In this document: piece by piece, positions 1 to 8,002 of the stretch
Numbering within the stretch: the stretch's first letter is position 1
Layout of the letters: every line of letters starts with the position of its first letter
NCBI GenBank assembly: GCA_023435545.1
Contig: JAEYRQ010000110.1
Coordinates: 1 to 8,002 of the forward strand
Length of the DNA: 8,002 nucleotides
Direction: 5' to 3'
Source of the DNA: Pseudomonadota bacterium
GTDB taxonomy: Bacteria; Pseudomonadota; Alphaproteobacteria; Rhizobiales; Tepidamorphaceae
Position numbers and translations under genes: made by a program
The notes under the pieces: generated by a model
What the model was told of the DNA's origin: nothing
Databases searched by the model: none
The model's input: the letters and a program-made list of their open reading frames with translations, nothing else

Positions 1-528
1 CTGGTCGAGATGTACGGCAGCCATGCCGGCCGCGAGACGACGATCGGCTTCGTCAGGCCGATCGGGACATTCATCCTGGCGGCGGTGCTGAAGGATCAGG
101 TCTACCTGCAGTCGGCGCGCACGCTTGAGAAGTCGCGCGTCCTGATGATACCTGCCGCGAATGTCCGCGAAGCCATGCAGCGCGACACGGCCTTCATGTC
201 GGCAATCGTGGGCGAACTGGCGAGCTGCTACCGGAACATGGTCAAGGACCTGAAGAACCAGAAGCTGAGGACGGGCACCGAGCGGCTGGCCAACTGGCTG
301 CTGCGCGCGAACGGTCAGCAGGGAGGCGGAGGAGTCGTCGAGCTCGGCATCGGGAAACGTGTTCTGGCCTCTCGACTCGGCATGACGCCGGAGAACCTGT
401 CGCGGGCCTTTGCCACACTCGGTCCCTACGGGGTGGTCGTCAACGGGCCGACGATCCGGTTCGAGGACGTCGACGCGCTGACCCATTTCGCAAAGCCGAG
501 CCGCCTCATCGACGATCCGTCCAGTTGA
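1..528 (+). CDS. Crp/Fnr-family transcriptional regulator, 5' end outside window
   Basis: This is the C-terminal 175 codons of a one-component regulator that binds DNA as a dimer in response to a small ligand or redox signal. The frame is already open at base 1, so the ATG at position 10 is probably internal and the gene begins upstream. Visible residues 1-55 look like the end of a cyclic-nucleotide-binding-type beta barrel. Residues 56-102 form the long dimerisation helix (REAMQRDTAFMSAIVGELAS, then an ERLANWLL segment). Residues 118-145 form the winged helix-turn-helix, with recognition helix MTPENLSRAFATL followed by GVVV as the wing. The PENLSR helix is typical of alphaproteobacterial Crp/Fnr proteins. 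The sensory pocket is mostly outside the window, so the ligand cannot be named, and no Fnr-type cysteine cluster can be judged. It converges on the CHAD gene with only 15 bases between stop codons and no clear terminator. Confidence 0.88.
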   Translation: MVEMYGSHAGRETTIGFVRPIGTFILAAVLKDQVYLQSARTLEKSRVLMIPAANVREAMQRDTAFMSAIVGELASCYRNMVKDLKNQKLRTGTERLANWLLRANGQQGGGGVVELGIGKRVLASRLGMTPENLSRAFATLGPYGVVVNGPTIRFEDVDALTHFAKPSRLIDDPSS

Positions 529-543
529 AACCGGCGGCGAGCG

Positions 544-1422
544 CTACTTCGTCGCGGTCTTCCACCAGGCCTCGAGGCGCCCGCGCCGGCTCTTGGGCGG
601 CTCGGTGAACAGCAGACCGGCACGTCGGGCTGCGGTCCTCGTGCGCCGCGCCCTGAGCACCAGTATGGCGTCGAGACACGCCTCCCGCTGCTTCAGGCCG
701 GCGAAGCCGTCCACCCCGTCCGCGATGCGCTTCTGCAGTAGGACCAGGTCGTTGTGCTGGCCGAGATCCTCGCGCAGGTCCTGCAGCTCGCGGACCTCGG
801 CCTTCAGCAGCCGCGGCCACAGGCTGGAGAACAGCTCGAGCTGATAGCGCCAATGGATCACCCGCTTGCGGGCCTCGTGGAGGTCCTCCGCAAGGCCTGA
901 TCCCAGCCCTTTCCGCAGGGCCTTGCGTGCCGCGCGGTATGTCGTCGCCAGCCCGTCGAGATAGGCGTCGTGGTCGTCGGGGAGATTCCAGCCCGCGACC
1001 TCGTCGCGATGCGGCCGCATCTGCCGGGCGACCTCGCGGCAGAGATCGCGCAGCGCCTTGCGCCCGGCCGACTGAGCAACGGCACTGGCGGCGCCGCGCC
1101 TCAGCGCGGCGATGTCGATCCGGCGACGAGGGCTCGCCTTTTCCAGCTGGTCGATCGCATCGTGCAGGGCCTGGCTGTCGCGCGCCTCGGACAAGGCCCG
1201 GGCGGCATCGCGGGCAGCGGCGTTGAGCCGTGCATAGTCCGCTTCGTCGAGAGATACGCGAACCAGGCGCAGGTACGACCGGAACGCCTTCAGGTCCTTG
1301 CGCGCGTCGTGCACGATTTCGTGCACGTCCCCCCGACGCGAGACGAGCCGCGCGATCGCAGAATTCAGCAGGTCCGTCAGGGCGCGGCCAACTTCCGTGC
1401 CAGTCCGGCCACTGAGATTCAC
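544..1422 (-). CDS. CHAD-domain protein
   Basis: A 292-residue, almost wholly alpha-helical protein made of one CHAD domain (conserved histidine alpha-helical domain). CHAD proteins bind inorganic polyphosphate through basic surfaces carrying conserved His, Arg and Lys. Here the first half has VHEIVHDARKDLKAFRSYLR (His34, His38) and the second half repeats the pattern with DLHEARKRVIHWRYQLELF (His182, His190), the usual internal duplication. There is no CYTH (triphosphate tunnel) domain, so no enzymatic activity is predicted; a polyphosphate-binding or granule-associated role is inferred. No signal peptide is seen. I chose GTG at 1422: it is preceded by a purine-rich AGGGAGCAGGG stretch, and the domain begins a few residues later. 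The frame stays open upstream to an ATG at 1599 (351 residues), but those extra 59 residues are Cys-rich, lack predicted order and do not resemble CHAD proteins. Confidence 0.85.
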   Translation of the reverse strand: MNLSGRTGTEVGRALTDLLNSAIARLVSRRGDVHEIVHDARKDLKAFRSYLRLVRVSLDEADYARLNAAARDAARALSEARDSQALHDAIDQLEKASPRRRIDIAALRRGAASAVAQSAGRKALRDLCREVARQMRPHRDEVAGWNLPDDHDAYLDGLATTYRAARKALRKGLGSGLAEDLHEARKRVIHWRYQLELFSSLWPRLLKAEVRELQDLREDLGQHNDLVLLQKRIADGVDGFAGLKQREACLDAILVLRARRTRTAARRAGLLFTEPPKSRRGRLEAWWKTATK

Positions 1423-1498
1423 GTCCCCACCCTGCTCCCTACACCGCACTTCGTCCGGGATAGCTGTGCAGACGCTCGCCGCCTGATCCCTTTGGCGC

Positions 1499-1527
1499 AG
1501 TCTAGCATGTCGCCCGGCAGCGGACAG
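1499..1527 (-). promoter_or_regulatory. Candidate extended -10 promoter for the CHAD gene
   Basis: On the - strand an extended -10 element, TGC-TAGACT (1507 to 1499), lies 17 bases from a weak -35-like CTGTCC (1527 to 1522). Transcription would begin near 1491, giving a leader of about 70 bases before the GTG at 1422. If this is right, the ATG at 1599 could not be the start from this promoter. The match is modest and was judged by eye. Confidence 0.3.
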
Positions 1528-1945
1528 GCCCGAGCATTCCACCTCGCTGCGGCAAATCCACTTCCCGTCCAGGCCTCCGCACGCCTTGGAGCGCGACATC
1601 GGGCCCAGTCGACGGCGATCTCGCCTGCAGAGCCGAACCGAGGCCGCACAGGAACATCGGCAGGATCGCCGCCGGGAGCCGTTGGGAGTGGCGGGAGCCG
1701 GTGGGGCTCAGGCGTTCGTCACGGGTGCCCGCGCCACGGCGCTTTCAGTAATCTAGGCGGCGTCGACATCGCGCCAGCTCTTGCCCAGCTAGCCGGAGAA
1801 ATGAGGCCGCAGCAACTGAGCCGGCGAGCTCCATCGGACCATTGTCTCGAGCGGGTGGAGTCGGAGATGCGGCGAGGCGCAGCCCTTTCCGCACGGCCTC
1901 CCTGAATGGGCTTTCCCCAGCTCGCCGTGGCATCGCCGTTAGGGT
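1528..1945. other. Intergenic stretch with no supported gene
   Basis: About 420 GC-rich bases between the CHAD gene region and the tRNA promoter. Frames are open on both strands (for example + to 1905 and - 1745-2068), but the translations are rich in Arg, Ala, Pro and Ser, show no recognisable domain and lack a convincing ribosome-binding site. The - frame also begins inside the tRNA. An imperfect doubling of GGGAGCCG occurs at 1674-1681 and 1693-1700. I see nothing else to annotate. Confidence 0.5.
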
Positions 1946-1974
1946 TTGCAATCGCGTCACCGGATTGCTACATA
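1946..1974 (+). promoter_or_regulatory. Candidate sigma-70 promoter of tRNA-fMet
   Basis: TTGCAA (1946-1951) and TACATA (1969-1974) are separated by 17 bases, correct spacing for a housekeeping promoter, and lie about 58 bases upstream of the mature tRNA 5' end. Transcription would begin near 1981. The local drop in GC content around the two hexamers supports the call; neither hexamer is a full consensus match. Confidence 0.5.
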
Positions 1975-1982
1975 AGCGCCGC

Positions 1983-2026
1983 GGCGGCGATCGCCGCCTC
2001 CAACGCGCCGGCGGGTCCGGCGCGTT
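1983..2026 (+). repeat. Two palindromes in the tRNA leader
   Basis: A perfect 16-base palindrome (GGCGGCGATCGCCGCC, 1983-1998) is followed after three bases by a perfect 10-bp hairpin (AACGCGCCGG, 2002-2011, pairing with CCGGCGCGTT, 2017-2026) with a 5-base loop CGGGT. Together they fill nearly the whole predicted 5' leader of the pre-tRNA. The second stem ends five bases before the first tRNA base, so it could influence 5' processing by RNase P or insulate tRNA folding. There is no T-tract after the hairpin, so it is not a typical terminator. Confidence 0.6.
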
Positions 2027-2031
2027 CCTGT

Positions 2032-2760
<729 letters not shown>

Positions 2761-2944
2761 AGACAGTTTGGCGGCATGGCTAAGTCGGGCCGCTGCCGAC
2801 GACGGCCACTGGCAAGGTGCAGAAGTTGGCGTTGCGTGACCGGGTTCGCACGCTCAATTGGATCACTGACCAATCGCGACCAGGGCCAGATGCAACGCGT
2901 TTCAGTTCGCAGATTGCACAATATGTCAGTGCCGGGCGATCGGC

Positions 2945-4057
2945 CTACCGCAGGAAGCTTCTGAACCGGGCCAGCGCGAAGAAGAATAGGATTGTGCCGA
3001 TCGCCAGCAGTGCGGCGAACTGCGGCCAGACGACGTCGAGTCCCGCACCGCGGAACAGCACCGCCTGCGCCAGTATGACGAAATGTGTGTCGGGTGCGGC
3101 CAGCATGATGGTCTGGATGATTTCCGGCATGCTCTCGCGCGGCGTGGTGCCCCCCGACAGGATCCGCAGCGGCAGCAGCACGATCATCAGCAGCAGCCCG
3201 AACTGGGGCATCGAGCCGGCGACGGTCGCCAAGAATATCCCCAGCGAGGTGGTGGCGAACAGCAGCAGCGCCGCGCCCGCGAGGAAAAGCGTGACCGAGC
3301 CCTCAATCGGGACCGCGAGCAGCCCCTGGACGACGAGGACGATCGACAGTGCGGAGGCTACGAGGACGACCAGCCCCATCGACCACACCTTGCCGATCAT
3401 GATCTCGGCGGGCGTGACGGGCATCACCAGCAAATGCTCGATCGTGCCGTGCTCGCGCTCCCGGATCAGCGCGGCCCCGGTCAGGATGATCGACAGCATG
3501 GTGATGGACGAGATGACGTTGGTGATCGCCCCGAACCAGGCCTTGTCGAGCTGGGGGTTGAAGCGGGCGCGCAGGGTCAGCTCGACCGGAATCGAAGTCC
3601 CGGCCCTGTATCCCTGCAGGAACTCCGCGACCTCGGTGGAGACGATCGACTGAACGTAGCCGCTGCCGGAGAAGGCCTGCATCATGCGCGTCGCATCGAC
3701 GTTCAGCTGAATCGTCGGTGCGCGCCCGGCCAGCAGATCGCGCTGGAAGTTCGGCGGAATATTCAGCGCAAAAGTGTCGAGGCCAGCGTCCATGCGGCTG
3801 TCCATCTCGTAGATCGAGATCAGCCGCGGCGGCACGAAATACGGTGGGTAGAATGCGGTTGCGATACGGCCGGAGACTGGTGATCGGTCCTCGTCCACGA
3901 TGGCGATTGCGGCATTGTTCAGGGTCTCCGGCATGGCCCTCGAAGCGGTGTAGATCGAGACAGTGAAGGAGTAGACGATCAGCACCAGCAGGATCGGGTC
4001 GCGGGTAAGGCCGCGCAGTTCCTTGATGCCGAGTTGCAGGATGTTGGCGGCGCGCAT
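2945..4057 (-). CDS. yhhJ: ABC-2 type permease, YhhJ-like exporter subunit
   Basis: A 370-residue inner-membrane permease, the last gene of the exporter operon. A first membrane segment (about 19-36) is followed by a large extracytoplasmic domain (about 38-175, with IPPNFQRDLLAGR at 100-112 and NVDATRM just after). Then come five or so membrane helices (about 176-198, 227-247, 255-282, 285-300, 342-362). The cytoplasmic loop IREREHGTIEHLLVMPVTP (198-216) is the ABC-2 coupling-helix signature, and SGGTTPRESMP (301-311) is typical of YhhJ. Length and sequence agree closely with E. coli YhhJ as I remember it. It has no ATPase domain and should be driven by RbbA. Start: the ATG at 4057, two bases after the rbbA stop, matches the YhhJ N-terminus (MRxxxNILxLGIKELR) and has AGGA nine bases upstream. 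A GTG at 4063, overlapping the rbbA stop as GTGA, would add two residues but has poor spacing. The substrate is unknown. Confidence 0.93.
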   Translation of the reverse strand: MRAANILQLGIKELRGLTRDPILLVLIVYSFTVSIYTASRAMPETLNNAAIAIVDEDRSPVSGRIATAFYPPYFVPPRLISIYEMDSRMDAGLDTFALNIPPNFQRDLLAGRAPTIQLNVDATRMMQAFSGSGYVQSIVSTEVAEFLQGYRAGTSIPVELTLRARFNPQLDKAWFGAITNVISSITMLSIILTGAALIREREHGTIEHLLVMPVTPAEIMIGKVWSMGLVVLVASALSIVLVVQGLLAVPIEGSVTLFLAGAALLLFATTSLGIFLATVAGSMPQFGLLLMIVLLPLRILSGGTTPRESMPEIIQTIMLAAPDTHFVILAQAVLFRGAGLDVVWPQFAALLAIGTILFFFALARFRSFLR

Positions 4058-4059
4058 CC

Positions 4060-6849
4060 TCACCTTTCCTGCTTCTGGAGGAGCAGCAAGGCCAGGCCCA
4101 GCAGCACCGGGACGGCGATCGCGAGCGGAACGAACGACGCCGAAAGGTCAGCGAAATCCAGCGCCTTGGAGAAGGTGCCGCGCGATATCGTGACGAAATG
4201 CGTGGTCGGATATATGCGGCCGATGAACGCTCCGACCCCCTGCAGAGAGGACACGGGATCGATGATCCCGGAGAACTGCACCGCAGGGATCAGCGTGATC
4301 AGCGTCGTGCCGAAGATCGCCGCGATCTGGCTCCTCATGAAGCTCGACAGAAGCAGCCCGAGGGCTGTCGCGACCGTGACATAGAGAAGCGCGCCGACGC
4401 TCAATGCGGCCAGGCTGCCGGTGAACGGCACACGGAATAGGAACACCGCGAAGCCCAGCAGCATGAAGAAGTTCAGCATGCCGAGCGCCACGTAGGGCGC
4501 CTGCTTGCCGAGCAGGAATTCGAGACGGGTGACCGGCGTGACGTAGAAGTTGACGATGGAGCCCAGCTCCTTCTCCCGCACCACGCTGAGGGCGGAGAGC
4601 ATCGCCGGAATCATCAGCAGGAGCATCGGGATGACGGCCGGGACCATCGCCACCAGGCTCTCGACGGCCGGATTGTACCTGAAGCGGGTCTCGAGCCTGA
4701 AGTCGCCAACGGTCGCGGCATCGCCATAGAGCTCGCGGGCGGTCTGCGTCAGCCACGCCACGTGCATCCCCTGAACGTAGCCGCGCGCGGTTTCCGCACG
4801 GGTCGGCATGGCGCCGTCGATCCAGGCGCCGATCTCGACGTCCCGTCCCCGCGCCACGTCGCGCCCGAAGCCCGGGGGAATCTCGATCGCGAGGCTGAGC
4901 TCGCCGGCACGCATGCGCCGCTCGAGTTCGGCATCGTCGGCGATCGGGGGCTTCTCGATGAAGTACCGCGATCCCGCGATCTGCAGCACGTAGTCCCGAC
5001 TCGTGGTCGTGTCGTCGCGATCGAGCACCGCGAAGGTCAGATCCTCGACATCCATGTTGATGCCGTATCCGATGACGAACATCAGAATGACGGTTCCCAG
5101 GATCGCGAGTGTCGCACGGATCGGATCGCGGCGCAGCTCGAGCGACTCGCGCCGCGTGTAGGCGAACATGCGGCGCAGGTCGAAGGACCGGTACATCCGC
5201 TCGTGCGCGGCCGGAGCTTCACCCGGCGCCGGCGTTTCGATCTGCGGTGCGGCCGCTGCGTCCACCGCGTGCGCCTCGTCCGTTTCGCCGATCGCGTCCT
5301 CCAGATAGGCGACGAAAGCCTCTTCCAGCGTCGCCGCGGCTCGCGTCGCGACGATCGCCGCCGGCGTGTCGCTGACCAGCACCTTGCCGGCGTGCATGAG
5401 CGAGATGCGGTCGCACAGCTCCGCCTCGTTCATGAAATGCGTCGAAACGAAGATCGTCACGTTGTCCTTGCGCGAGAGGTCGGACAGCATCTGCCAGAAA
5501 CCGTCGCGGGCGATCGGGTCGACGCCCGAGGTCGGCTCGTCGAGGATCAGGATGTCGGGCGAATGGATCATCGCCACGGCGAGCGACAGCCGCTGGCGGA
5601 TGCCGAGCGGTAGGTCGTCGGGGAAGGCGTCCATGACGCCCGACAGGTCGAAGCGTCGTGCCATCTCCTCGACACGGCCGGGAATGGCCTCGCGCGCCAT
5701 GCGGAACAGGCGGGCGTGCAGGTCGAGGTTCTGCCGGACCGTCAGCTCGGTGTAGAGCGAGAACGCTTGGCTCATATAGCCGACGCGGCGGCGCACCTCG
5801 ATGTCGTTCGGATCGACCTCGCCGCCGAACAGACGCGCCCTGCCCTCGCTTGCCGGCAGGAGGCCGGTCAGCACCTTCATAGTCGTCGTCTTGCCGCAGC
5901 CGTTGGAGCCGAGGAAGCCGAAGATCTCGCCGCGGGAGATCCGGAAGCTGACGGCATCGACGGCGGTGAATGCGCCGAAGCGCACGGTCAGGTCTTCGGC
6001 CTCGATAGCGATCTCACCGTCCGCGCCGGGCCGCCGCGGCGGGATGGCGACCTCCCGATGGCCCTGCCGGGCCTCTTCCGGCAAGAGCGCAATGAAGGCA
6101 GTGTCGAGGCTGGAGGCGCCCGTCTGCGCCAGGAGATCGACGGGCGTGCCAGTGGCAAGCACCTTGCCGGCATTCATCGCCACCAGCCAGTCGAACCGCG
6201 CCGCTTCCTCCATGTAGGCGGTGGCGACGATGACGCTCATCCCGGGATGCTGGACGCGGATCTCGTCGACCAGCCCCCAGAACTGCCGCCGCGACAAGGG
6301 ATCGACGCCGGTGGTCGGCTCGTCGAGGATCAAGAGATCAGGATCGTGGATCAGGGCGCAGCACAGGCCGAGCTTCTGCTTCATGCCCCCCGACAATTTG
6401 CCGGCAGGCCGGTCCGCAAACGGATCGAGGCCTGTACTGCGCAGCAATTCGCCGATGCGGCGCTCGCGCTCCTGCAGGTTGTGGCCGAACAGCCGCCCGA
6501 AGAAGTCTACATTCTCGAACACCGACAGCGTCGGGTAGAGGTTCCTGCCCAGTCCCTGGGGCATATAGGCGATGCGGGGAAACGTCGCCCGCCTGTGGCG
6601 CACGTCGGCGATGTCGCCGCCCAACACCTCGACACGGCCCTCCTGCACAATGCGGGCACCCGCGATCAGCGACAGCAGGCTGGACTTGCCGACGCCGTCC
6701 GGCCCGATCAGCCCGACCATGCGGCCGCCAGGGATATCGAGGGTGATTCCGTCCAGCGCCCGGGTCGCCCCGAACCTCAGCCCGAGCGCCTCGATCCTCG
6801 CGACCATCTGCTCGGCCGGCGATCCCCCAGCGTCCGGCCGGACCGTCAT
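4060..6849 (-). CDS. rbbA: RbbA-type fused ABC transporter (ATPase-ATPase-permease)
   Basis: A 929-residue protein matching E. coli RbbA (about 911 residues) along its length. RbbA was first described as a ribosome-associated ATPase; its architecture is that of an exporter. NBD1 (about 16-255) has Walker [10 protein letters not shown] (49-57), Q-loop Gln98, signature LSGGM (152-156) and Walker B LLILDE (172-177), but Ala211 where the H-loop His is expected. NBD2 (about 280-520) has Walker [10 protein letters not shown] (314-322), Gln361, Walker B ILILDE (433-438) and His471, but LPLGI (413-417) instead of LSGGQ. A poorly conserved Ala/Pro/Glu-rich linker (about 521-550) leads to an ABC-2 permease: a first membrane helix (577-597), an extracytoplasmic domain with [13 protein letters not shown] (656-668), then further helices (about 734-925) with the coupling loop [19 protein letters not shown] (757-775). 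The start ATG overlaps the yhiI stop as ATGA; no strong ribosome site is seen, which suggests translational coupling. Confidence 0.95.
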   Translation of the reverse strand: MTVRPDAGGSPAEQMVARIEALGLRFGATRALDGITLDIPGGRMVGLIGPDGVGKSSLLSLIAGARIVQEGRVEVLGGDIADVRHRRATFPRIAYMPQGLGRNLYPTLSVFENVDFFGRLFGHNLQERERRIGELLRSTGLDPFADRPAGKLSGGMKQKLGLCCALIHDPDLLILDEPTTGVDPLSRRQFWGLVDEIRVQHPGMSVIVATAYMEEAARFDWLVAMNAGKVLATGTPVDLLAQTGASSLDTAFIALLPEEARQGHREVAIPPRRPGADGEIAIEAEDLTVRFGAFTAVDAVSFRISRGEIFGFLGSNGCGKTTTMKVLTGLLPASEGRARLFGGEVDPNDIEVRRRVGYMSQAFSLYTELTVRQNLDLHARLFRMAREAIPGRVEEMARRFDLSGVMDAFPDDLPLGIRQRLSLAVAMIHSPDILILDEPTSGVDPIARDGFWQMLSDLSRKDNVTIFVSTHFMNEAELCDRISLMHAGKVLVSDTPAAIVATRAAATLEEAFVAYLEDAIGETDEAHAVDAAAAPQIETPAPGEAPAAHERMYRSFDLRRMFAYTRRESLELRRDPIRATLAILGTVILMFVIGYGINMDVEDLTFAVLDRDDTTTSRDYVLQIAGSRYFIEKPPIADDAELERRMRAGELSLAIEIPPGFGRDVARGRDVEIGAWIDGAMPTRAETARGYVQGMHVAWLTQTARELYGDAATVGDFRLETRFRYNPAVESLVAMVPAVIPMLLLMIPAMLSALSVVREKELGSIVNFYVTPVTRLEFLLGKQAPYVALGMLNFFMLLGFAVFLFRVPFTGSLAALSVGALLYVTVATALGLLLSSFMRSQIAAIFGTTLITLIPAVQFSGIIDPVSSLQGVGAFIGRIYPTTHFVTISRGTFSKALDFADLSASFVPLAIAVPVLLGLALLLLQKQER
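4067..4070 (-). promoter_or_regulatory. Ribosome-binding site deciding the yhhJ start
   Basis: AGGA lies within the last codons of rbbA, nine bases from the ATG at 4057 but only three from the alternative GTG at 4063. The spacing favours the ATG, with translation coupled to termination of rbbA. Confidence 0.5.
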
Positions 6850-7928
6850 TGCACCAGGGTATCGGTGAGCCAGGCCGGCCAGTCGACGTCCGGCGCCAGG
6901 CGGACATAGGCCATGCCGGGCAGCCCCGTCTTCACCTGGTCGATGTGCCGGCGGAGCAGTTCGGGCGGTATCTGTGCCTTTACCCGGAACATCAGCTTCT
7001 GCCGCTCCTCCTCCGTCTCGACGGTCTTCGGCGTGAATTGGGCGACATCGGCGACGAAGATGACCTTCGCTGGAATGACGTATTGCGGAGCGGCGTCGAG
7101 AACCAGCCGCGCCTCGCTGCCGATCGCGACGCGCCCGGCCTCCGCCGTCGGCAGGAAGAACGTCATGTGCACATCGCCGAGATCGAGAAGGTTGAGCACC
7201 CGTCCGCCGGCGGCCAGGACCTCTCCGGGCTGGGCGACGCGATACTGGACGCGCCCGTCGCGCGGCGAGATCAGCGTGCTGTCGTCGATCTCGACAATGA
7301 TACTTTCGATAGCCGCTTGTGCGGCCTCGACCGCTGCCTCGGCATCGACAACGAGCGCTCTGGCCGCGCTGATCGCCGCATCCGATGCCGCAAGCTGCGC
7401 CTGAGCGGCGGCGACCGCCGCCTTCGCGCCCTGGGCGGCGGCACGGTCGTCGTCGAGCACCTGTTGCGAGACGGTCTGGCTGCGAGCCAGTTGCTCCGAA
7501 CGGGTGAGCTTCCGATCGGCCACGTCCTGCTGGGCCTCGCGTTGCGCGACGACGGCCACAGCGGCCGTCCGTTCGGCCTCCCGCTGGGCCACCACGCTCT
7601 TCGCCGTTTCGACGCTGATTTTCGCGCGCCGCAGTTGCGCCTCGGCCTGGCGGCGCTGGGCCTCGAGCTGCGTCGTGTCCATGCGGGCCAGCACCTGGCC
7701 GGCAGTGACGAACTCGCCTTCACCGGCCAGGATTTCCCGCACTCGCCCTGAGGTTTTCGTGGAGATATCGATCTCGACGGCCTCGATGCGCCCGTTGCCG
7801 CGGGCAAATCCGTCCGGCAGGGCATCGGCCTCGAGCTGCTGCCACGCGAAGTATCCACCCACCGAGAGGGCGAGGATCACGAGTCCCGACAGCCAGCGCC
7901 TGCGAACCGAATTCGCCATTGAACTCAT
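6846..7928 (-). CDS. yhiI: HlyD-family membrane fusion protein, YhiI-like
   Basis: A 360-residue periplasmic adaptor, first gene of the exporter operon, which should link the RbbA/YhhJ pump to an outer-membrane TolC-like channel. A basic N-terminus (VRRRW) and one hydrophobic segment (about 13-28) anchor it in the inner membrane without a lipobox cysteine. A biotinyl-lipoyl half-motif follows ([18 protein letters not shown], then [15 protein letters not shown], about 46-82). Next comes a long alpha-helical hairpin rich in Ala, Gln and Glu (about 84-205), then the second lipoyl half ([27 protein letters not shown]) and a beta-barrel domain with [23 protein letters not shown]. These segments match E. 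coli YhiI as remembered. Start: ATG at 7928, with GAGG five bases upstream. GTG at 7931 is too close to that site and ATG at 7919 too far. A three-codon ORF overlaps this start. Confidence 0.94.
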   Translation of the reverse strand: MSSMANSVRRRWLSGLVILALSVGGYFAWQQLEADALPDGFARGNGRIEAVEIDISTKTSGRVREILAGEGEFVTAGQVLARMDTTQLEAQRRQAEAQLRRAKISVETAKSVVAQREAERTAAVAVVAQREAQQDVADRKLTRSEQLARSQTVSQQVLDDDRAAAQGAKAAVAAAQAQLAASDAAISAARALVVDAEAAVEAAQAAIESIIVEIDDSTLISPRDGRVQYRVAQPGEVLAAGGRVLNLLDLGDVHMTFFLPTAEAGRVAIGSEARLVLDAAPQYVIPAKVIFVADVAQFTPKTVETEEERQKLMFRVKAQIPPELLRRHIDQVKTGLPGMAYVRLAPDVDWPAWLTDTLVQ

Positions 7929-7964
7929 CACTGCCTCATGGTTCTCCGCGACACTGCGGGCGCA

Positions 7965-7992
7965 AAGGTAGTGTATGCCGGCATGGTGACAA
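7965..7992 (-). promoter_or_regulatory. Candidate promoter of the yhiI-rbbA-yhhJ operon
   Basis: On the - strand TTGTCA (7992 to 7987) is followed after 16 bases by TACCTT (7970 to 7965), about 37 bases upstream of the yhiI start codon. The -35 is good and the -10 is weak. The spacer contains the perfect palindrome ATGCCGGCAT (7975-7984), which could be a repressor site. The window ends ten bases further on, so upstream regulatory sequence is not visible. Confidence 0.35.
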
Positions 7993-8002
7993 TGCGTTGC
8001 GT

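Noticed and set aside
970..1905. A 311-codon open frame on the + strand opposite the CHAD gene
   Set aside because: It is antisense to a clear CHAD protein, its translation has no domain or credible start signal, and long antisense frames are common in GC-rich DNA.
2002..2026. The leader hairpin as a terminator for an upstream transcript
   Set aside because: There is no run of T after the stem and no supported + strand gene upstream that would need it; it lies between a candidate promoter and the tRNA.
5377..6345. Similar DNA stretches near 5377-5550 and 6158-6345 as a repeat element
   Set aside because: They encode the same motifs (Walker B and the stretch after the H-loop) in the two homologous ATPase domains of RbbA, so domain homology explains the similarity.
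5716..6909. A 397-codon open frame on the + strand opposite rbbA
   Set aside because: The translation is an Asp/Arg/His/Gln-rich mirror of the ABC ATPase codons with no recognisable motif; rbbA is supported by full family motifs. The same applies to the + frames at 3083-3883, 4762-5613 and 6849-7751.

Overview
The window is GC-rich bacterial chromosome with the compact, overlapping gene style of a proteobacterium. The initiator tRNA (CAU anticodon, C1·A72 mismatch) and the style of the Crp/Fnr C-terminus (a PENLSR-type recognition helix) point to an Alphaproteobacterium. The genus cannot be read from the sequence.

Left part (1-2156): the window opens inside a Crp/Fnr-type transcription regulator on the + strand. 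It converges, with a 15-base gap, on a CHAD-domain protein on the - strand whose likely start is GTG at 1422. About 500 bases without a credible gene follow. Then comes a transcription unit for initiator tRNA-fMet: a candidate sigma-70 promoter, a leader holding two strong palindromes, the 77-nt tRNA with encoded CCA, and a rho-independent terminator.

Middle (2065-2944): on the - strand lies the C-terminal third of a large serine recombinase, the remnant of an element that sat beside the tRNA. Its reading frame runs through the tRNA terminator hairpin and ends inside the tRNA itself, its stop codon being the antisense of the anticodon loop. The N-terminal catalytic part is missing.

Right part (2945-8002): a tight three-gene operon on the - strand, transcribed from right to left, encodes an ABC exporter of the YhiI-RbbA-YhhJ type. 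It comprises an inner-membrane HlyD/MFP adaptor, a 929-residue protein fusing two ATPase domains to an ABC-2 permease, and a separate ABC-2 permease. The first two genes overlap by ATGA; the second and third are 2 bases apart. The second permease very likely pairs with the permease half of RbbA, and the adaptor would connect the pump to an outer-membrane channel that is not encoded here. The operon lies on the recombinase side of the tRNA, so it may be cargo of the decayed element, though nothing in the sequence proves this.

No wholly new system is evident. The most interesting points are the tRNA/recombinase junction, the asymmetric ATP sites predicted for RbbA, and the A-U pair in the initiator tRNA anticodon stem.
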